Shown here one piece after another: positions 18,084 through 27,660 of a stretch of 64,000 nucleotides of DNA. Location: assembly GCA_013306675.1 (NCBI GenBank), contig JABLUY010000024.1, positions 62,001 to 126,000 on the forward strand, in the 5' to 3' direction. A program made the translations under genes and the position numbers. Within the stretch, counting starts at the first letter, position 1. Each line of letters opens with the position of its first letter. The DNA is from Thraustochytrium sp. TN22. Taxonomy: Eukaryota > Sar > Bigyra > Thraustochytrida > Thraustochytriidae. The notes beneath the pieces are model-generated. The model made no database searches. It was not told the origin of the DNA and saw only the letters and a program-made list of their open reading frames with translations.

Positions 18084-21008
18084 CTACAGACGGTTCATGA
18101 TGACGCTAATGGGGTCGAGGTCCTTGGCGAGGGCGGCGTCCATTTCGGCGTCCGCCTCGAGCGTCTGCGAGGTGGCGGCCTGGGTCTGCTGCGAGCTGGT
18201 GGCGGTGCCGCCGGAGCTGATGAGCAGAGCCTCCTCGAGGTGCTTCTTGCGCGTCTGGATCTGCAAGATGTTCTCGTCGACAGTGTCGGCGGCGACGAGC
18301 TTGATGACGCGCACCGGTTTAGTCTGGCCGATGCGATGCACACGGTCCTCCGCCTGGCGGTCCGTGGCGTGGCTCCAGTCCAGGTCGTGCAAAATGACCG
18401 TGTCGGCCGAAGTGAGGTTGATGCCCATGCCGCCAGCGCGCGTGCTGAGCAAGCAGGCAGAGACGGACATGTCGTGGTTGTACTTGTCCACAATCTCCTG
18501 GCGGTCGCGAATCGCCGTCTGGCCGTCAAAGCGCACGAAGCCGATCTGGAGCGCGCCCAGCATCTCCTCGATGATGTCCAGTAGGGTGGTCCACTGCGAG
18601 AAGATGAGGAACCGGTGGCCGTCAGCGACGAGCTTGGGCAGCAGGTCGCGCAGCGCCTGGGCCTTGCACGAGGTCCAGAGCGCGTCAGCGGGCAGCGCCA
18701 TGCCGCGAAGCTCTGCGTTGCGCGAGCCATACTCAAGCGCCAGCAGGTGGAAGTCCCAGTCCGAGTAGTTCTTGACCTCCTTCTCGATCATGCGCGAGGT
18801 GGCGTTTGGGCCAAAGGCCTTGACGCGGTCCAGCAGGTCTAGCACGCGCGGCATGGGGCGCGCCACGCCGTCCGGGCTGTCCTCGGCCTGCTTGCCAAAG
18901 TAGTGGCGCACCAGCAGCGGGTGGTTGGCGGCCTTGCGCAACTGTGAGAAGAAATGCGTGGTGACCGAGTCCAGGTTGCGCCCACGGCGCGCGCCGAGCT
19001 TCCGATCGCGGTAGGCATCGACGATGCCCTTGTAGAGCGGGCGCTGTGCGTCGGCCAGGCCAAGGAGACGCACGTCCTCGGTCTTGGGGCTGAGCTGGCC
19101 CAGGACGTCGGCCTTGAGCCGGCGCAGCACGAAGGGGCGCATGGCGTTGCGGATGCGCGCCTGCTCGCCGCGCGCGTCAGCGGCCGCAAAGTAGGCGGCC
19201 AGGCGGTCGCTCGAGGCGTTGAAGACCTTGGGCATGCAAAAGGACATGAGCGCCAGCAGCTCCTGCAGGTTGTTCTGCACGGGCGTGCCGCTCAGCAGCA
19301 GGCGCCGCTGCGACGAGAGCCGCACGAGGCGGCGGTAGCGTGCCGAGTTCATGTTCTTCATGCCGTGCGCCTCGTCGTATACAATGTACTGGAAGCGGAA
19401 GCGTCCCAAAAAGGCGCGGTCCGCGCTGCAGTTGTCGCGCTCAAAGTACGTGTACGTGGTGATAATCACGTCCACCTTGGGATTGGACCGCGCCGTGCCC
19501 TCGAGGGCGGCCGCCAGGTCGCTGCGCTTCGCCTGCGACCCGTGGTACACCTCGGTGCGCGCCCACGGGAGCCAGCGCTCCACCTCGCGGCGCCAATTCT
19601 CCAGCGTCGACCCGGGCGCAACGACCAGATGAGGGCCTGGCACGTCCTTGGTGGCGCGCAGCCACGCCAGGATGGCGATCGCCTGGACAGTCTTGCCCAA
19701 GCCCATCTCGTCCGCCAGGATGCCGTTCAGGTCCAGCGTGTACAGCAGCCGCAGCCAGTTCAGGCCCACCAGCTGGTAGTCCTTGAGCGCAAAGCCGTCA
19801 GGGAAGAGCTTGTCGGCCGCCTCGCGCGTCACGAGGCCGTCCAGCTCGGCGCCCGCGACTGCCTCCGCGCCCGACCCCACTTCGGCCTGGGTCTGCGCCG
19901 CGCCGTCCAGATCCATGGCCTGCACGCTCTGGGAGAGTCGCTTCGAGATGGACTCGCAGTGCTGAAACATCTTCTGCACCTCGTCGTCCTCGCCATCGTC
20001 CCCGCTCGCGTCCTCGCCGCTCTCCTCGCCGTCCTCGTCCTCCTCGGCCGAGTCAGCCTTGGCGCCGCCATCCTCGTCGTCTTCGTCTTCATCCTCTGAC
20101 GACGAGGAGTCCGCGTCCTCCATGATGCGCTCCGCCCGCCTGTCCAGCGCGTCCATGGCGTCCTCGTCCGAACCCGAAGCCACCGCCACGACCTCGCTGT
20201 CGCTCACGATGCCCTCGTCGTCCGCTTCGTCGTGGTCCAGGACAATGCGCGCCGAACCGCCGTCCATGCGTTTGCGCTGGGCGAGCTTGGACCGCTTTGC
20301 AGCGGCGCCGCTGCCGCCCTTGACCAGCTTGCGCTTGGCCTTGCCGGCGCCGGCGGCTGCGGCGCCGCTGCTGTTGCTGCTGCCGGCAACGCCCTTGCGC
20401 AGCTTGAGCCGTTTGCCGCCGCTGCGCGGGCGGTCCTCGTCGCTGTCGTCATCGTCCTCACTGCTGCTGCTACTAAGGATGCTCACGGGCTTTCGCCTGA
20501 GCTGCAGGTCCTTTGACTTTGCCGTCTTTTGATGCTGCTGGTGCTTCTTGTTTTTCTTCTTGAGCACGAGCCGTTTGCCCCGCGCGGCGGCGGTGGAACT
20601 CTCGGAGCTCTCCGAGTCCGAGAGCGCGAGCGAAACCTTGGGCTTCTTGTCCTGGCGCGCCATCATGCGCGCCTTGTCGCGCTTGGCCGCGCGGACGAGC
20701 GCCGCCGCCGCGCCGTCCGCCTCATCCGAGTCGTCGAGCCTCACCACCTTGTCGGCGGCGCGGCCCTTGTTGACGCCCCTGCTGTCATTCTCCTCGCGGC
20801 GGCCCGCGCCGACTGGCGGCGTCGTGGGGATGACCCTTCCCAGCAGCCTGCGCTTCTCCTCCTCGCTCAGGCGGTCGGGCTTGCTGGACGCCTCCAGGCT
20901 GCTCAGGATGCCCTCCGCCACCGCGTCCTCCGCGCCGTCGCCGGCGCCGCGCGCCACCAGCGACGGCGACAGGAAGTACTTGGACGCCGCGCCGCGCTGC
21001 TGCGCCAT
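18084..21008 (-). CDS. SNF2 ATPase of the SMARCAD1/Fun30/ETL1 class
   Basis: 974 residues from ATG at 21008 (MAQQRGAASKYFLSPSL). A further in-frame ATG at 21137 would add 43 Ala/Gly/Arg residues from a GC-rich hexamer repeat and is less likely. The first ~390 residues are disordered, acidic and lysine-rich with Ser/Asp/Glu blocks. The ATPase follows: Walker A DEMGLGKT (~436), DEAH with YDEAHGMKN (~548), SGTPVQNNLQELLALMSF, then the second lobe with RFLIFSQWTTLLDIIEEML, RAGGMGINLTSADTVI (~869) and RQAEDRVHRIGQ. The DEAH-MKN variant and LxALMSFxMP segment agree with plant ETL1/CHR19 and Fun30 rather than INO80 or SWR1. The class remodels nucleosomes in heterochromatin and DNA end resection. No CUE domain is obvious. 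Confidence 0.9.
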   Translation of the reverse strand: MAQQRGAASKYFLSPSLVARGAGDGAEDAVAEGILSSLEASSKPDRLSEEEKRRLLGRVIPTTPPVGAGRREENDSRGVNKGRAADKVVRLDDSDEADGAAAALVRAAKRDKARMMARQDKKPKVSLALSDSESSESSTAAARGKRLVLKKKNKKHQQHQKTAKSKDLQLRRKPVSILSSSSSEDDDDSDEDRPRSGGKRLKLRKGVAGSSNSSGAAAAGAGKAKRKLVKGGSGAAAKRSKLAQRKRMDGGSARIVLDHDEADDEGIVSDSEVVAVASGSDEDAMDALDRRAERIMEDADSSSSEDEDEDDEDGGAKADSAEEDEDGEESGEDASGDDGEDDEVQKMFQHCESISKRLSQSVQAMDLDGAAQTQAEVGSGAEAVAGAELDGLVTREAADKLFPDGFALKDYQLVGLNWLRLLYTLDLNGILADEMGLGKTVQAIAILAWLRATKDVPGPHLVVAPGSTLENWRREVERWLPWARTEVYHGSQAKRSDLAAALEGTARSNPKVDVIITTYTYFERDNCSADRAFLGRFRFQYIVYDEAHGMKNMNSARYRRLVRLSSQRRLLLSGTPVQNNLQELLALMSFCMPKVFNASSDRLAAYFAAADARGEQARIRNAMRPFVLRRLKADVLGQLSPKTEDVRLLGLADAQRPLYKGIVDAYRDRKLGARRGRNLDSVTTHFFSQLRKAANHPLLVRHYFGKQAEDSPDGVARPMPRVLDLLDRVKAFGPNATSRMIEKEVKNYSDWDFHLLALEYGSRNAELRGMALPADALWTSCKAQALRDLLPKLVADGHRFLIFSQWTTLLDIIEEMLGALQIGFVRFDGQTAIRDRQEIVDKYNHDMSVSACLLSTRAGGMGINLTSADTVILHDLDWSHATDRQAEDRVHRIGQTKPVRVIKLVAADTVDENILQIQTRKKHLEEALLISSGGTATSSQQTQAATSQTLEADAEMDAALAKDLDPISVIMNRL

Positions 21009-21039
21009 CGCCGCCCGCGCGCGCCGCCGCCGCCGCCGC

Positions 21040-21040
<1 letters not shown>

Positions 21041-21082
<42 letters not shown>

Positions 21083-21090
21083 TCGCGTTC
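21041..21090. repeat. Hexamer repeat (GCGCCC)n
   Basis: About eight copies of CGCCCG. If translated from the 21137 ATG it gives an Ala-Gly run. It supports choosing the downstream start for the SNF2 gene. Confidence 0.85.
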
Positions 21091-21301
21091 TGCCGCGCCG
21101 CAACGCGCCGCAACGCGCGGTGGTTAGAGAATGCCATGCAGGGAGCCGCCAGACTCTGTCTAGCTAGAGGCTAAGTGCCTACTCAACGTAGGCTCGGCGC
21201 GCCGCCGCCACGTTGAGCGCGCGCGCGGCGCGGCAGAGCCCGACGCGCGCGCGGCGCGGCGCGGCGGCCGGCGCGCGGCGGCAGCGGCAGCGGCATCGGC
21301 A

Positions 21302-23212
21302 GTGGCAGCGGCAGCGGCTGCGGCGGCGGCGGCGGCGGCGGCGGGGGGCGGCGCGGCGGCGGCGGCCGGGAGCATGGACTTCGACAGCCTGCTGGCGGCG
21401 CACGAGGGCGGCGAGGCCGCGGCGCAGGGCGGCGGCGGCCAGGGCGACGCGGCGGGGGGCGCGGACGCGGGCCAGGCGCAGGGCGAGGCGTCGGCGCTGG
21501 ACAGGGCGCTGAGCGCGCCGCGCGAGCACGGCGGCTACGGGTACGGCGACGGGTACGGCGACGGATACGGCGGCGGCGGCGGCGGCTTCCACGCGGGCGT
21601 GCACGAGCGCGGCGGCGGGCGCAAGAGGCGCGGCGGGCGCAACAACAGGCGGAGCGGCGGCGGTGGGTACTATGGGCGCGAGGAGTCGTACTCGTACAAC
21701 CCCGAGGCTGGCCAGCTGCTGGAGCCCGAGGTGGGGGTCATCAAGTGCTGCGAGGTGATGGGCGCATACCTGAAGTGGGACGAGCTGAGCTGGGGATCGG
21801 GCGAGGCCGGCGACCTGGTGGTGCAATTTGAGGCCAAGGCGCGTGACAATGTCGTGGTGGCGCTGTCCCCGGAGGCCGACCAGGTATTCCCCATGTACGA
21901 GATCGTCCTGGGCGGCTGGAAGGACACCAAGACGGTGATCCGGCGCGGCGCGCAGGATGCGGAGCGCGCGCTCAGCGTCAAGCCGCGGCTGTGCTCCGAG
22001 GCCGAGTACATGCCGTACTGGGCCATGCTGTATGATGGCGTGGTGAGCGTGGGCATCGGCACGGAGCCCGGCAAGGGGCTCGTGCTCTCGTGGCGCGACC
22101 CGGAGCCGGTCCCGGCCAAGTACGTCTCCTTTACGACCTGGGACAACACAGCCTGGTACCGCAACATCCGCGTGGGCCGCGTGGAGGCCGGCATGGAGAT
22201 GGACGAGGAAGGCGACGACACGGATGGCTACAAGCCCAAATACATGGCCAAGCTGGAGGAGGAGCGCAAGCGCCGTCGTGAGCGCGCCGAGCGCTTCGAC
22301 CAGCCCTACGTGGAGCCCAGCGTGGAGAGCCTGGCGCGCGAGGTGCTCACGGCGCAGGAGCTGGCGGAGATGCAGGCCAACTCCCGCGATCCCTCGCGTG
22401 GCGGCGGCAGCGGCTTCGTGACCGGCTTCGACCCATTCACCGAGGAGGAGCGCGCCAAGGCTGCGCAGCGCGCCGAGCGCTTCGGACTCAAGGGTGACGC
22501 CGGAGGCGGCGACAGCGAGCTGGATCGCGCACTGGCAGAAGACCGCGCGGCGCGCGAGGCCCGCGCCAAGCGCTTTGAGATCCCCATCATCGAGGACCTT
22601 GAGATGATCCGCGGCATCGTGCGTGACCTCAGCGGTCTGCGCGTGCCGCGGCGCGACCCGGACGAGGACGAGCAGCTGCGTCCCGAGGCCATTCACATCT
22701 ACGGCTCCTTCGACCAGGTCGTCACGGGCGACATCATGGAGTGGTTCGGCGAGTACGGTGCCGCGCGCATCGAGTGGCTGCACGATTGCGGCGCAAACAT
22801 CGTCTTCGCGGACGAGAACAGCGCCAAGCGTGCTATGCGCGGCCTCTCACGCGAACTGCCTCACGTGGACGAGTTCTCCGCACAAATCGACGAGCTCCGC
22901 GCCAAGAAATACTACACCGCGCCCTTCCCGCTTCGCGACGACGCTGGCGTGCGCTTCTTCCTCATTCGCATCGCCGGCGTCTCCGACGTCAAGGCCGACA
23001 AGCTCTCCGGCTACCGCACGAATATTGGCTACAACCCGCGCAGCGGCCGCCCGCGCCGTCCGCGCCGCCAGCTCCCGCCGCTCCCGCAGCGCGAGCCAGG
23101 CTACGAGGCCCCGAAGGTCACTGGCAAGCGTCGTGGCCGCGATGAGGACGACGACGAGGATGACGAGGACGACGGCGACGACTTCAAGCGTGCCCGCCGT
23201 GGCGATGACTAA
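21302..23212 (+). CDS. Fusion of a farnesoic-acid-O-methyltransferase-like domain and an NCBP3-like domain
   Basis: 636 residues from the ATG at 21302, or 612 from a second ATG at 21374 (MDFDSLLAAHEGG) that avoids a poly-Ala start. Residues ~130-300 contain QFEAKARDNVVVALSP, MYEIVLGGWKDTKTVIRRG, EAEYMPYWAMLYDGVVSVG and YVSFTTWDNTAWYRNI. This is the Methyltransf_FA (farnesoic acid O-methyl transferase-like) beta-sandwich. Middle segments repeat RAERF/RAKRFEIP, a THO1/SARNP-like signature. Residues ~455-570 (RPEAIHIYGSFDQVVTGDIMEWFGEYGAARIEWLHDCGANIVFADENSAKRAM) match the RNA-recognition domain of NCBP3, a subunit of an alternative nuclear cap-binding complex. The acidic Lys/Arg tail suits a nuclear protein. 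The NCBP3 link suggests mRNA cap binding or export; the role of the first domain is unknown. Confidence 0.75.
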   Translation: MAAAAAAAAAAAAAGGGAAAAAGSMDFDSLLAAHEGGEAAAQGGGGQGDAAGGADAGQAQGEASALDRALSAPREHGGYGYGDGYGDGYGGGGGGFHAGVHERGGGRKRRGGRNNRRSGGGGYYGREESYSYNPEAGQLLEPEVGVIKCCEVMGAYLKWDELSWGSGEAGDLVVQFEAKARDNVVVALSPEADQVFPMYEIVLGGWKDTKTVIRRGAQDAERALSVKPRLCSEAEYMPYWAMLYDGVVSVGIGTEPGKGLVLSWRDPEPVPAKYVSFTTWDNTAWYRNIRVGRVEAGMEMDEEGDDTDGYKPKYMAKLEEERKRRRERAERFDQPYVEPSVESLAREVLTAQELAEMQANSRDPSRGGGSGFVTGFDPFTEEERAKAAQRAERFGLKGDAGGGDSELDRALAEDRAAREARAKRFEIPIIEDLEMIRGIVRDLSGLRVPRRDPDEDEQLRPEAIHIYGSFDQVVTGDIMEWFGEYGAARIEWLHDCGANIVFADENSAKRAMRGLSRELPHVDEFSAQIDELRAKKYYTAPFPLRDDAGVRFFLIRIAGVSDVKADKLSGYRTNIGYNPRSGRPRRPRRQLPPLPQREPGYEAPKVTGKRRGRDEDDDEDDEDDGDDFKRARRGDD

Positions 23213-23848
23213 CTTAATTTGCTCGGCTTTCAAACCTAAAAGCGAGGAGAGAGAAAGAAGCGGAGAGTGAGACCAAGGGCGACGCTGCCGAGTCTTAAAA
23301 CGCGTGCATCCAGTTCGCCTTGTCTGGTGCACCAAGAGCTCTCACTGTCAGATAGCCCCACGAAAGTACTAGCAGTACCGTACCGTCTCGAATGAATGCA
23401 AATTGGCCTTGCCTGCGGCCTTATAACCCATCCGCAGCAGCAGCGTCTGAGATGGTACATGTGCATGCACGGCGCTGCAGAACGGCTTGGGCCGCTGCAA
23501 GACGGGTGCTGCATGGCCACGGGTAAATCAAGTGCCCCTTGGGGCATCACACGTGGCCATGTGATGGCGTTGAGTGGCTCCAACGCAGCGCAGCGCAGCG
23601 CAGTGCAGCGCAGCGCGGCGCAGCGCACGACGATGGTTCCTGTGCGGTTCCGAAATCTCGCAGAGGGCGGCGGCACGTGCGGCCAAGGGAGCCTACGACC
23701 ACGCACCAAAACCCCCGCTGGCCGGCAGAGCCAGGGCGGGCGGGCGCGCGCGGGCGCGGGCGCGGGCGCGGGCGCGAACTGCGCGGGCGCGGGCGCGGGC
23801 GCGCGGAGCGAGCCCCGGGCGCTGCGGCGCCGCGCGGCGCGGCGAGGA
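23213..23848. other. Intergenic region upstream of the STAND-WD40 gene
   Basis: Contains the motif TCACTGTCA at 23342-23350, a CGCAG pentamer array (~23583-23626) and a GCGGGC hexamer array (~23750-23812). The frame of the next gene stays open back to 23396, but that part is encoded by these repeats and has no domain. Confidence 0.4.
23342..23350 (+). promoter_or_regulatory. TCACTGTCA motif copy after the FAMeT/NCBP3 gene
   Basis: Lies 130 bp after the stop of the FAMeT/NCBP3-like gene and about 500 bp before the STAND-WD40 start codon. Confidence 0.25.
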
Positions 23849-26800
23849 ATGACGAGCATGGCGCCGCGGCTGGACGACCAGGTTGCCCGGGAGCTTGCAC
23901 GTGCACGAGCGGGGCCGGCGCGGTCGTGGGGCGGCGGGGCGCTGCGCGCGTGGGCGCGGCGGGCCGACTGGGGCACGCGCGTGCTCGTGGTCAAGGGCGA
24001 GGCGGGCGGCGGCAAGTCAGTGCTCGTGGCCGGCCTGTGCGCAGACTGCGAGCTGCCGGGCTTTGAGGAGAGCGCCGCGGGCCAGCGGGCCAGCACGCGG
24101 CAACGCAGGGAGCGCGTCTCCATTGCTGAGCGCATCACCGGGCGCGCGCGGGCCTGGACGCTCGCCGCGGCCTTCTTCTTTCACGCGAATCGCGCGGACG
24201 CCACGAGCGCGGTCGCGGCGCTGTGCAAGGTTGCAGAACAGCTCGCGAGGGCCGTGCCCGGACTGGACGCTCACCTCTCGCCGGAACTCATCGAGAGCAC
24301 GCGGCAGCTGCGAGACCCGATCAATGTCTTCGCCCGTTTGATCGTGCAGCCATGCTCCAAGCTGAGCGCGGCGCCGCTGAGGCGCTTCGTCGTGGCGCTG
24401 GACGCCATCGACGAAGCCGAGGCGGGCCATTTGGAGGCGTTGCAGTGCATCATATACCGGGACTGGACGCGCCTCACTCCCGAGTGGCTCGGTCTTCTGG
24501 TCACCACGCGGTCGGACGACATGGAAGGCAACCCGGAGGCCGAGGTCCTTCGCCTGCACGCCGACCCGCGCCGCCAACGCGACCTCAAGGCCGTCCTGAC
24601 AGCCCGGCTGCGCCCGCTCATGCGCGACAGCCACGAGCTCTCGGTTGCGCAGCGGCTCCTAGTCCCGCGCATGCAGAGCAGTTTCCTCTACGTGGACCTT
24701 CTCATGAGGGACCTGGCCCTCGCAGAGGCCCCGGCGTGCGGCCTGTGCGCGGAGGATTTGGACTTCGCTCCGGATGGCCTGGATGCGATGCTCGCAGAGT
24801 TCCTTGGTACGTTTTGGGCCGGGACGCTGGGTGGTGATACCTCCGCCTACAAGGGCTTCATCGGCGCGCTTTGCGTCGCGCGCGACCCGGTCCCGCTGCG
24901 CCTTGCGGCGCGTATTCTGCACCTGTTGCCAGAGGATGCCGAGTTGAAGCTCCTGTACGCGCCTCCCATCTTCCGATGGGATGCGGACGGGGCCATCAGC
25001 TTCGTGCACGGAACCGTGGCGGAGTTCGCGTCCGACAAGCAACGCGCAGGCCCCAAGCTGCATGTGCGGCCCATCGACGGCCATCGGGCTCTGAGCCGGG
25101 TCCTGAGGCCTTCCCGCTGCGCCTTTGCGCTGCGGCATGTCCTGCACCATCTTGGTCAGACTGGACGCGAGGACGAGGCACTGGGCCTGCTGGAGTCCTT
25201 CTCCTGGCTGCACGACATGGTGGCGGCGGGCCAGTCGCCCGCCGAGCGCCGGACTCTGATTGGCGCGGTCTTGCGCGACTGCGCGGCACTCGCTCTGGAG
25301 GACGTCTGTGACACCCCTGCGCTCCTGCGACGGGCCGTAGACGCCCTTGCCGGGAATCCGGACGAGCTGGCGAGCCAGATTGAAGGCCGCATTGGGGACG
25401 CAGAGCACCCGCTGCGGCGCTCGCTGGAGGCGCCAGGTGGTACCTACGCCGCGCGCCTGGTGCCCGTGAACCAGATCATGCGGCCTCCGCATCACCCGCT
25501 TCAGGCAGTGGTCACGGGTAGCGAAGATGCCTACCAGGTCGCGCTAGACGGGGACAGAGCTGTCCTCCTCACGTACGAGGGGATTGTGCGCCTGGTCGAC
25601 GCCTGTCTTGGTGCCGAGATCCTGACGCTGATGCCGCGTCTCCAGCAGGACGAGATGTACGATGACCGCTCCAGCAGGCTTGCCGTGGCGATCTCTGGCA
25701 CCCGTGCGCTGGTGGCATGCGGTGACGGAACCGTCCGTGTATTTGACGTGCGGACCGGGGAAAGTCTCTGGGTGTTGCAAGGCCACACTGATGTTGTGCG
25801 CGGTGTCGCCGCTTCGAGCGGCCTGGCGGTGTCTGCGTCTTCAGACCGGACGGTGCGCGTGTGGGACCTGACGACCGGGTCTCAGCTGCATGTCCTTCAC
25901 GGTCACCTGCATGGAGTCGTCAAGGTTGCCTTCGATGAGAGCTGTGGAGTTGCGGCCTCGTCCTCGGGCTATGCATCCACGGGCGCTCGAGTGTGGGACG
26001 CGCGCCGGGGCAAATTTCTCTACGAAGTAGAAACTTATCCCCACACCGTCGCAGGTCTCGCTCTCGGTGCAGGCCGTCTAGTATGCTCTGCACAAGACCA
26101 CTCTGTGCGCGTCCTCGCGGCGCGTAGCGGTGAGCAGCTCTACACTCTTCCGAGTTATACCGGATTCATCATCGAGTACATCGGGATCAACGAAAGCATC
26201 CTGGTTACGGCGCAAGCCTACACTGGATTCTTCGAGGTGTGGGACGCTGCCACAGGAAAGAAGAAGCACAAGACCACCGGGCCTGAACTCTCGAATGGCG
26301 TGAGCCAGTTGGCCCTCTCTGGCTCGCGCCTCGGTGTCGCTGTGAGTTCCGCCCCCGTGCAGTTCTACGAGGTGCCGGATGACATGGAGCCTGAGCTGCC
26401 CGGTCTCTTCAAGCACACCCCATATATCGCGGACGTGGCCGTGTCTGGCAACACGATCTTGACGCTGAACAGTGTCAACGACATATACGTGTGGAACGCG
26501 CTCACTGGCGTCAAGGAACGTACTTTGAGCTATCCCGGGGCCGCACTGCAGAAGGTCAGGATCTCCGGGGAGCTGTTCGCCGCGGGCGGGTGGTGCGACA
26601 TGCTTCTCGTTTACAACCTCGCAACGGGCGATCTTATGCAGAACATGCGTCATAGCCTGTCCTTCATGGCCTTTGAAGGGAAGTCAATCGTTTCCGGTGA
26701 GCGGTGGAGCTACGTCAACGTGTGGAACGCTGAGACTGGCGAGCTTTCGTTCGAACTCGACTCCAACTCCTTATACACCGAGGCGGTAGCCGTGAACGAG

Positions 26801-27469
26801 GCCTTCATCGTGACAGGCCACTTCAACAGGGCCATTCGCGTCTGGGACGCGTCAGACGGCAAACTCCTACATCTTCTCTCGGGTCACACGGACAACGTCA
26901 ATGAGGTCTGTTTGGAAGGCGATCTCCTTGCGTCGGCCAGCAGCGACCTCACCGTACGTCTGTGGAACGTGCGGACGTCGGAGGCCTTGCACGTCTTCGA
27001 GAATCTTGGCATGGTCAGCTACTTTACCTTTTTGACATTTCGCAATGGCGTCGTTGCCGCCGCTGATGCCGAGGGCGGAGTCATCTACGCGGATGTTGCG
27101 AAGCGCGAGGTCATCGAGGATCACAAGGTCGCTCGCATGCGAGCCGAGGAGCAAGGGCCGTGCGAACTTCCCATCCCCTTCAGCGGGCGCCACGTCCTGC
27201 ACGAGGACACCATGGGTGTGCTTGGCATCACCTTGGACAACGACGTCTCGCTCTGCCGTAGCTATGGCGAAGTGCTCTTCGTCTGCTCCTCCGGGTCAAT
27301 GCTCCACGTGACGCGCTTCGAGCCTGTACCTGATTGTGACGACCTGCATTTTCAGCAGCAGGAGCAGCAGCAGGAGCAGGGACAGGAACAGGGGCAGGGG
27401 CAGGAGCAGGAACAGGATTTAAACGGGTCTCTCGGCATGGAGCCTCAAGACCTCGTGACGGATCTGTAG
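23849..27469 (+). CDS. STAND-like P-loop NTPase with C-terminal WD40 repeats
   Basis: 1206 residues from ATG at 23849 (MTSMAPRLDDQVAREL). A P-loop GEAGGGKS lies at about residue 51, after RVLVVK. A Walker-B-like hydrophobic strand RFVVALDAIDEAEAG lies near residue 180, followed by LGLLVTTRSDD, the sensor-1 arginine strand of NACHT/STAND ATPases. Helical repeats follow to about 540. From there to about 1150 run roughly 14 WD-type repeats (SSDRTVRVWDLTTGSQLHVLHGHL, ASDGKLLHLLSGHTDNVNEV, SSDLTVRLWNVRTSEALHVF), enough for two propellers. The tail is Gln/Glu-rich. The P-loop-WD40 layout is shared with telomerase-associated TEP1, NWD1 and fungal HET/NLR-like proteins, where WD repeats sense a ligand and the NTPase oligomerises. 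No N-terminal effector domain is visible, and the actual ligand and role are unknown. Confidence 0.8.
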   Translation: MTSMAPRLDDQVARELARARAGPARSWGGGALRAWARRADWGTRVLVVKGEAGGGKSVLVAGLCADCELPGFEESAAGQRASTRQRRERVSIAERITGRARAWTLAAAFFFHANRADATSAVAALCKVAEQLARAVPGLDAHLSPELIESTRQLRDPINVFARLIVQPCSKLSAAPLRRFVVALDAIDEAEAGHLEALQCIIYRDWTRLTPEWLGLLVTTRSDDMEGNPEAEVLRLHADPRRQRDLKAVLTARLRPLMRDSHELSVAQRLLVPRMQSSFLYVDLLMRDLALAEAPACGLCAEDLDFAPDGLDAMLAEFLGTFWAGTLGGDTSAYKGFIGALCVARDPVPLRLAARILHLLPEDAELKLLYAPPIFRWDADGAISFVHGTVAEFASDKQRAGPKLHVRPIDGHRALSRVLRPSRCAFALRHVLHHLGQTGREDEALGLLESFSWLHDMVAAGQSPAERRTLIGAVLRDCAALALEDVCDTPALLRRAVDALAGNPDELASQIEGRIGDAEHPLRRSLEAPGGTYAARLVPVNQIMRPPHHPLQAVVTGSEDAYQVALDGDRAVLLTYEGIVRLVDACLGAEILTLMPRLQQDEMYDDRSSRLAVAISGTRALVACGDGTVRVFDVRTGESLWVLQGHTDVVRGVAASSGLAVSASSDRTVRVWDLTTGSQLHVLHGHLHGVVKVAFDESCGVAASSSGYASTGARVWDARRGKFLYEVETYPHTVAGLALGAGRLVCSAQDHSVRVLAARSGEQLYTLPSYTGFIIEYIGINESILVTAQAYTGFFEVWDAATGKKKHKTTGPELSNGVSQLALSGSRLGVAVSSAPVQFYEVPDDMEPELPGLFKHTPYIADVAVSGNTILTLNSVNDIYVWNALTGVKERTLSYPGAALQKVRISGELFAAGGWCDMLLVYNLATGDLMQNMRHSLSFMAFEGKSIVSGERWSYVNVWNAETGELSFELDSNSLYTEAVAVNEAFIVTGHFNRAIRVWDASDGKLLHLLSGHTDNVNEVCLEGDLLASASSDLTVRLWNVRTSEALHVFENLGMVSYFTFLTFRNGVVAAADAEGGVIYADVAKREVIEDHKVARMRAEEQGPCELPIPFSGRHVLHEDTMGVLGITLDNDVSLCRSYGEVLFVCSSGSMLHVTRFEPVPDCDDLHFQQQEQQQEQGQEQGQGQEQEQDLNGSLGMEPQDLVTDL

Positions 27470-27660
27470 CAGAAACAACTTGAAGAACAAAGAAAAATTC
27501 CAACCAAGCTTGAGACCTGAATTATTGCCCAAAAACAAGGCAAAAGTCCAAAGCAGCTCGCAAAACAATCCTGAACATGAATTTACGACCAACGACCTCG
27601 TGACGGACCCAGGAACAACTTGAATAGCAAAGAAAAAGTCCAGCCAAGCTCGAAATACAG
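27448..27660. repeat. Imperfect direct repeat spanning the STAND-WD40 stop codon
   Basis: Bases ~27448-27517 (last codons, stop and early 3' region) recur at ~27593-27660 with an offset of 145. Both copies share GACCTCGTGACGGA, then AACAACTTGAA, then CAAAGAAAAA and CCAAGCT. A shorter third partial match (CAAAAGTCCAAAGCAGCTCG) lies between them at 27541-27560. Confidence 0.7.

Noticed and set aside
23396-23848. N-terminal extension of the STAND-WD40 protein
   Set aside because: The 151 extra codons are encoded by pentamer and hexamer repeats, and domain homology starts after ATG 23849.
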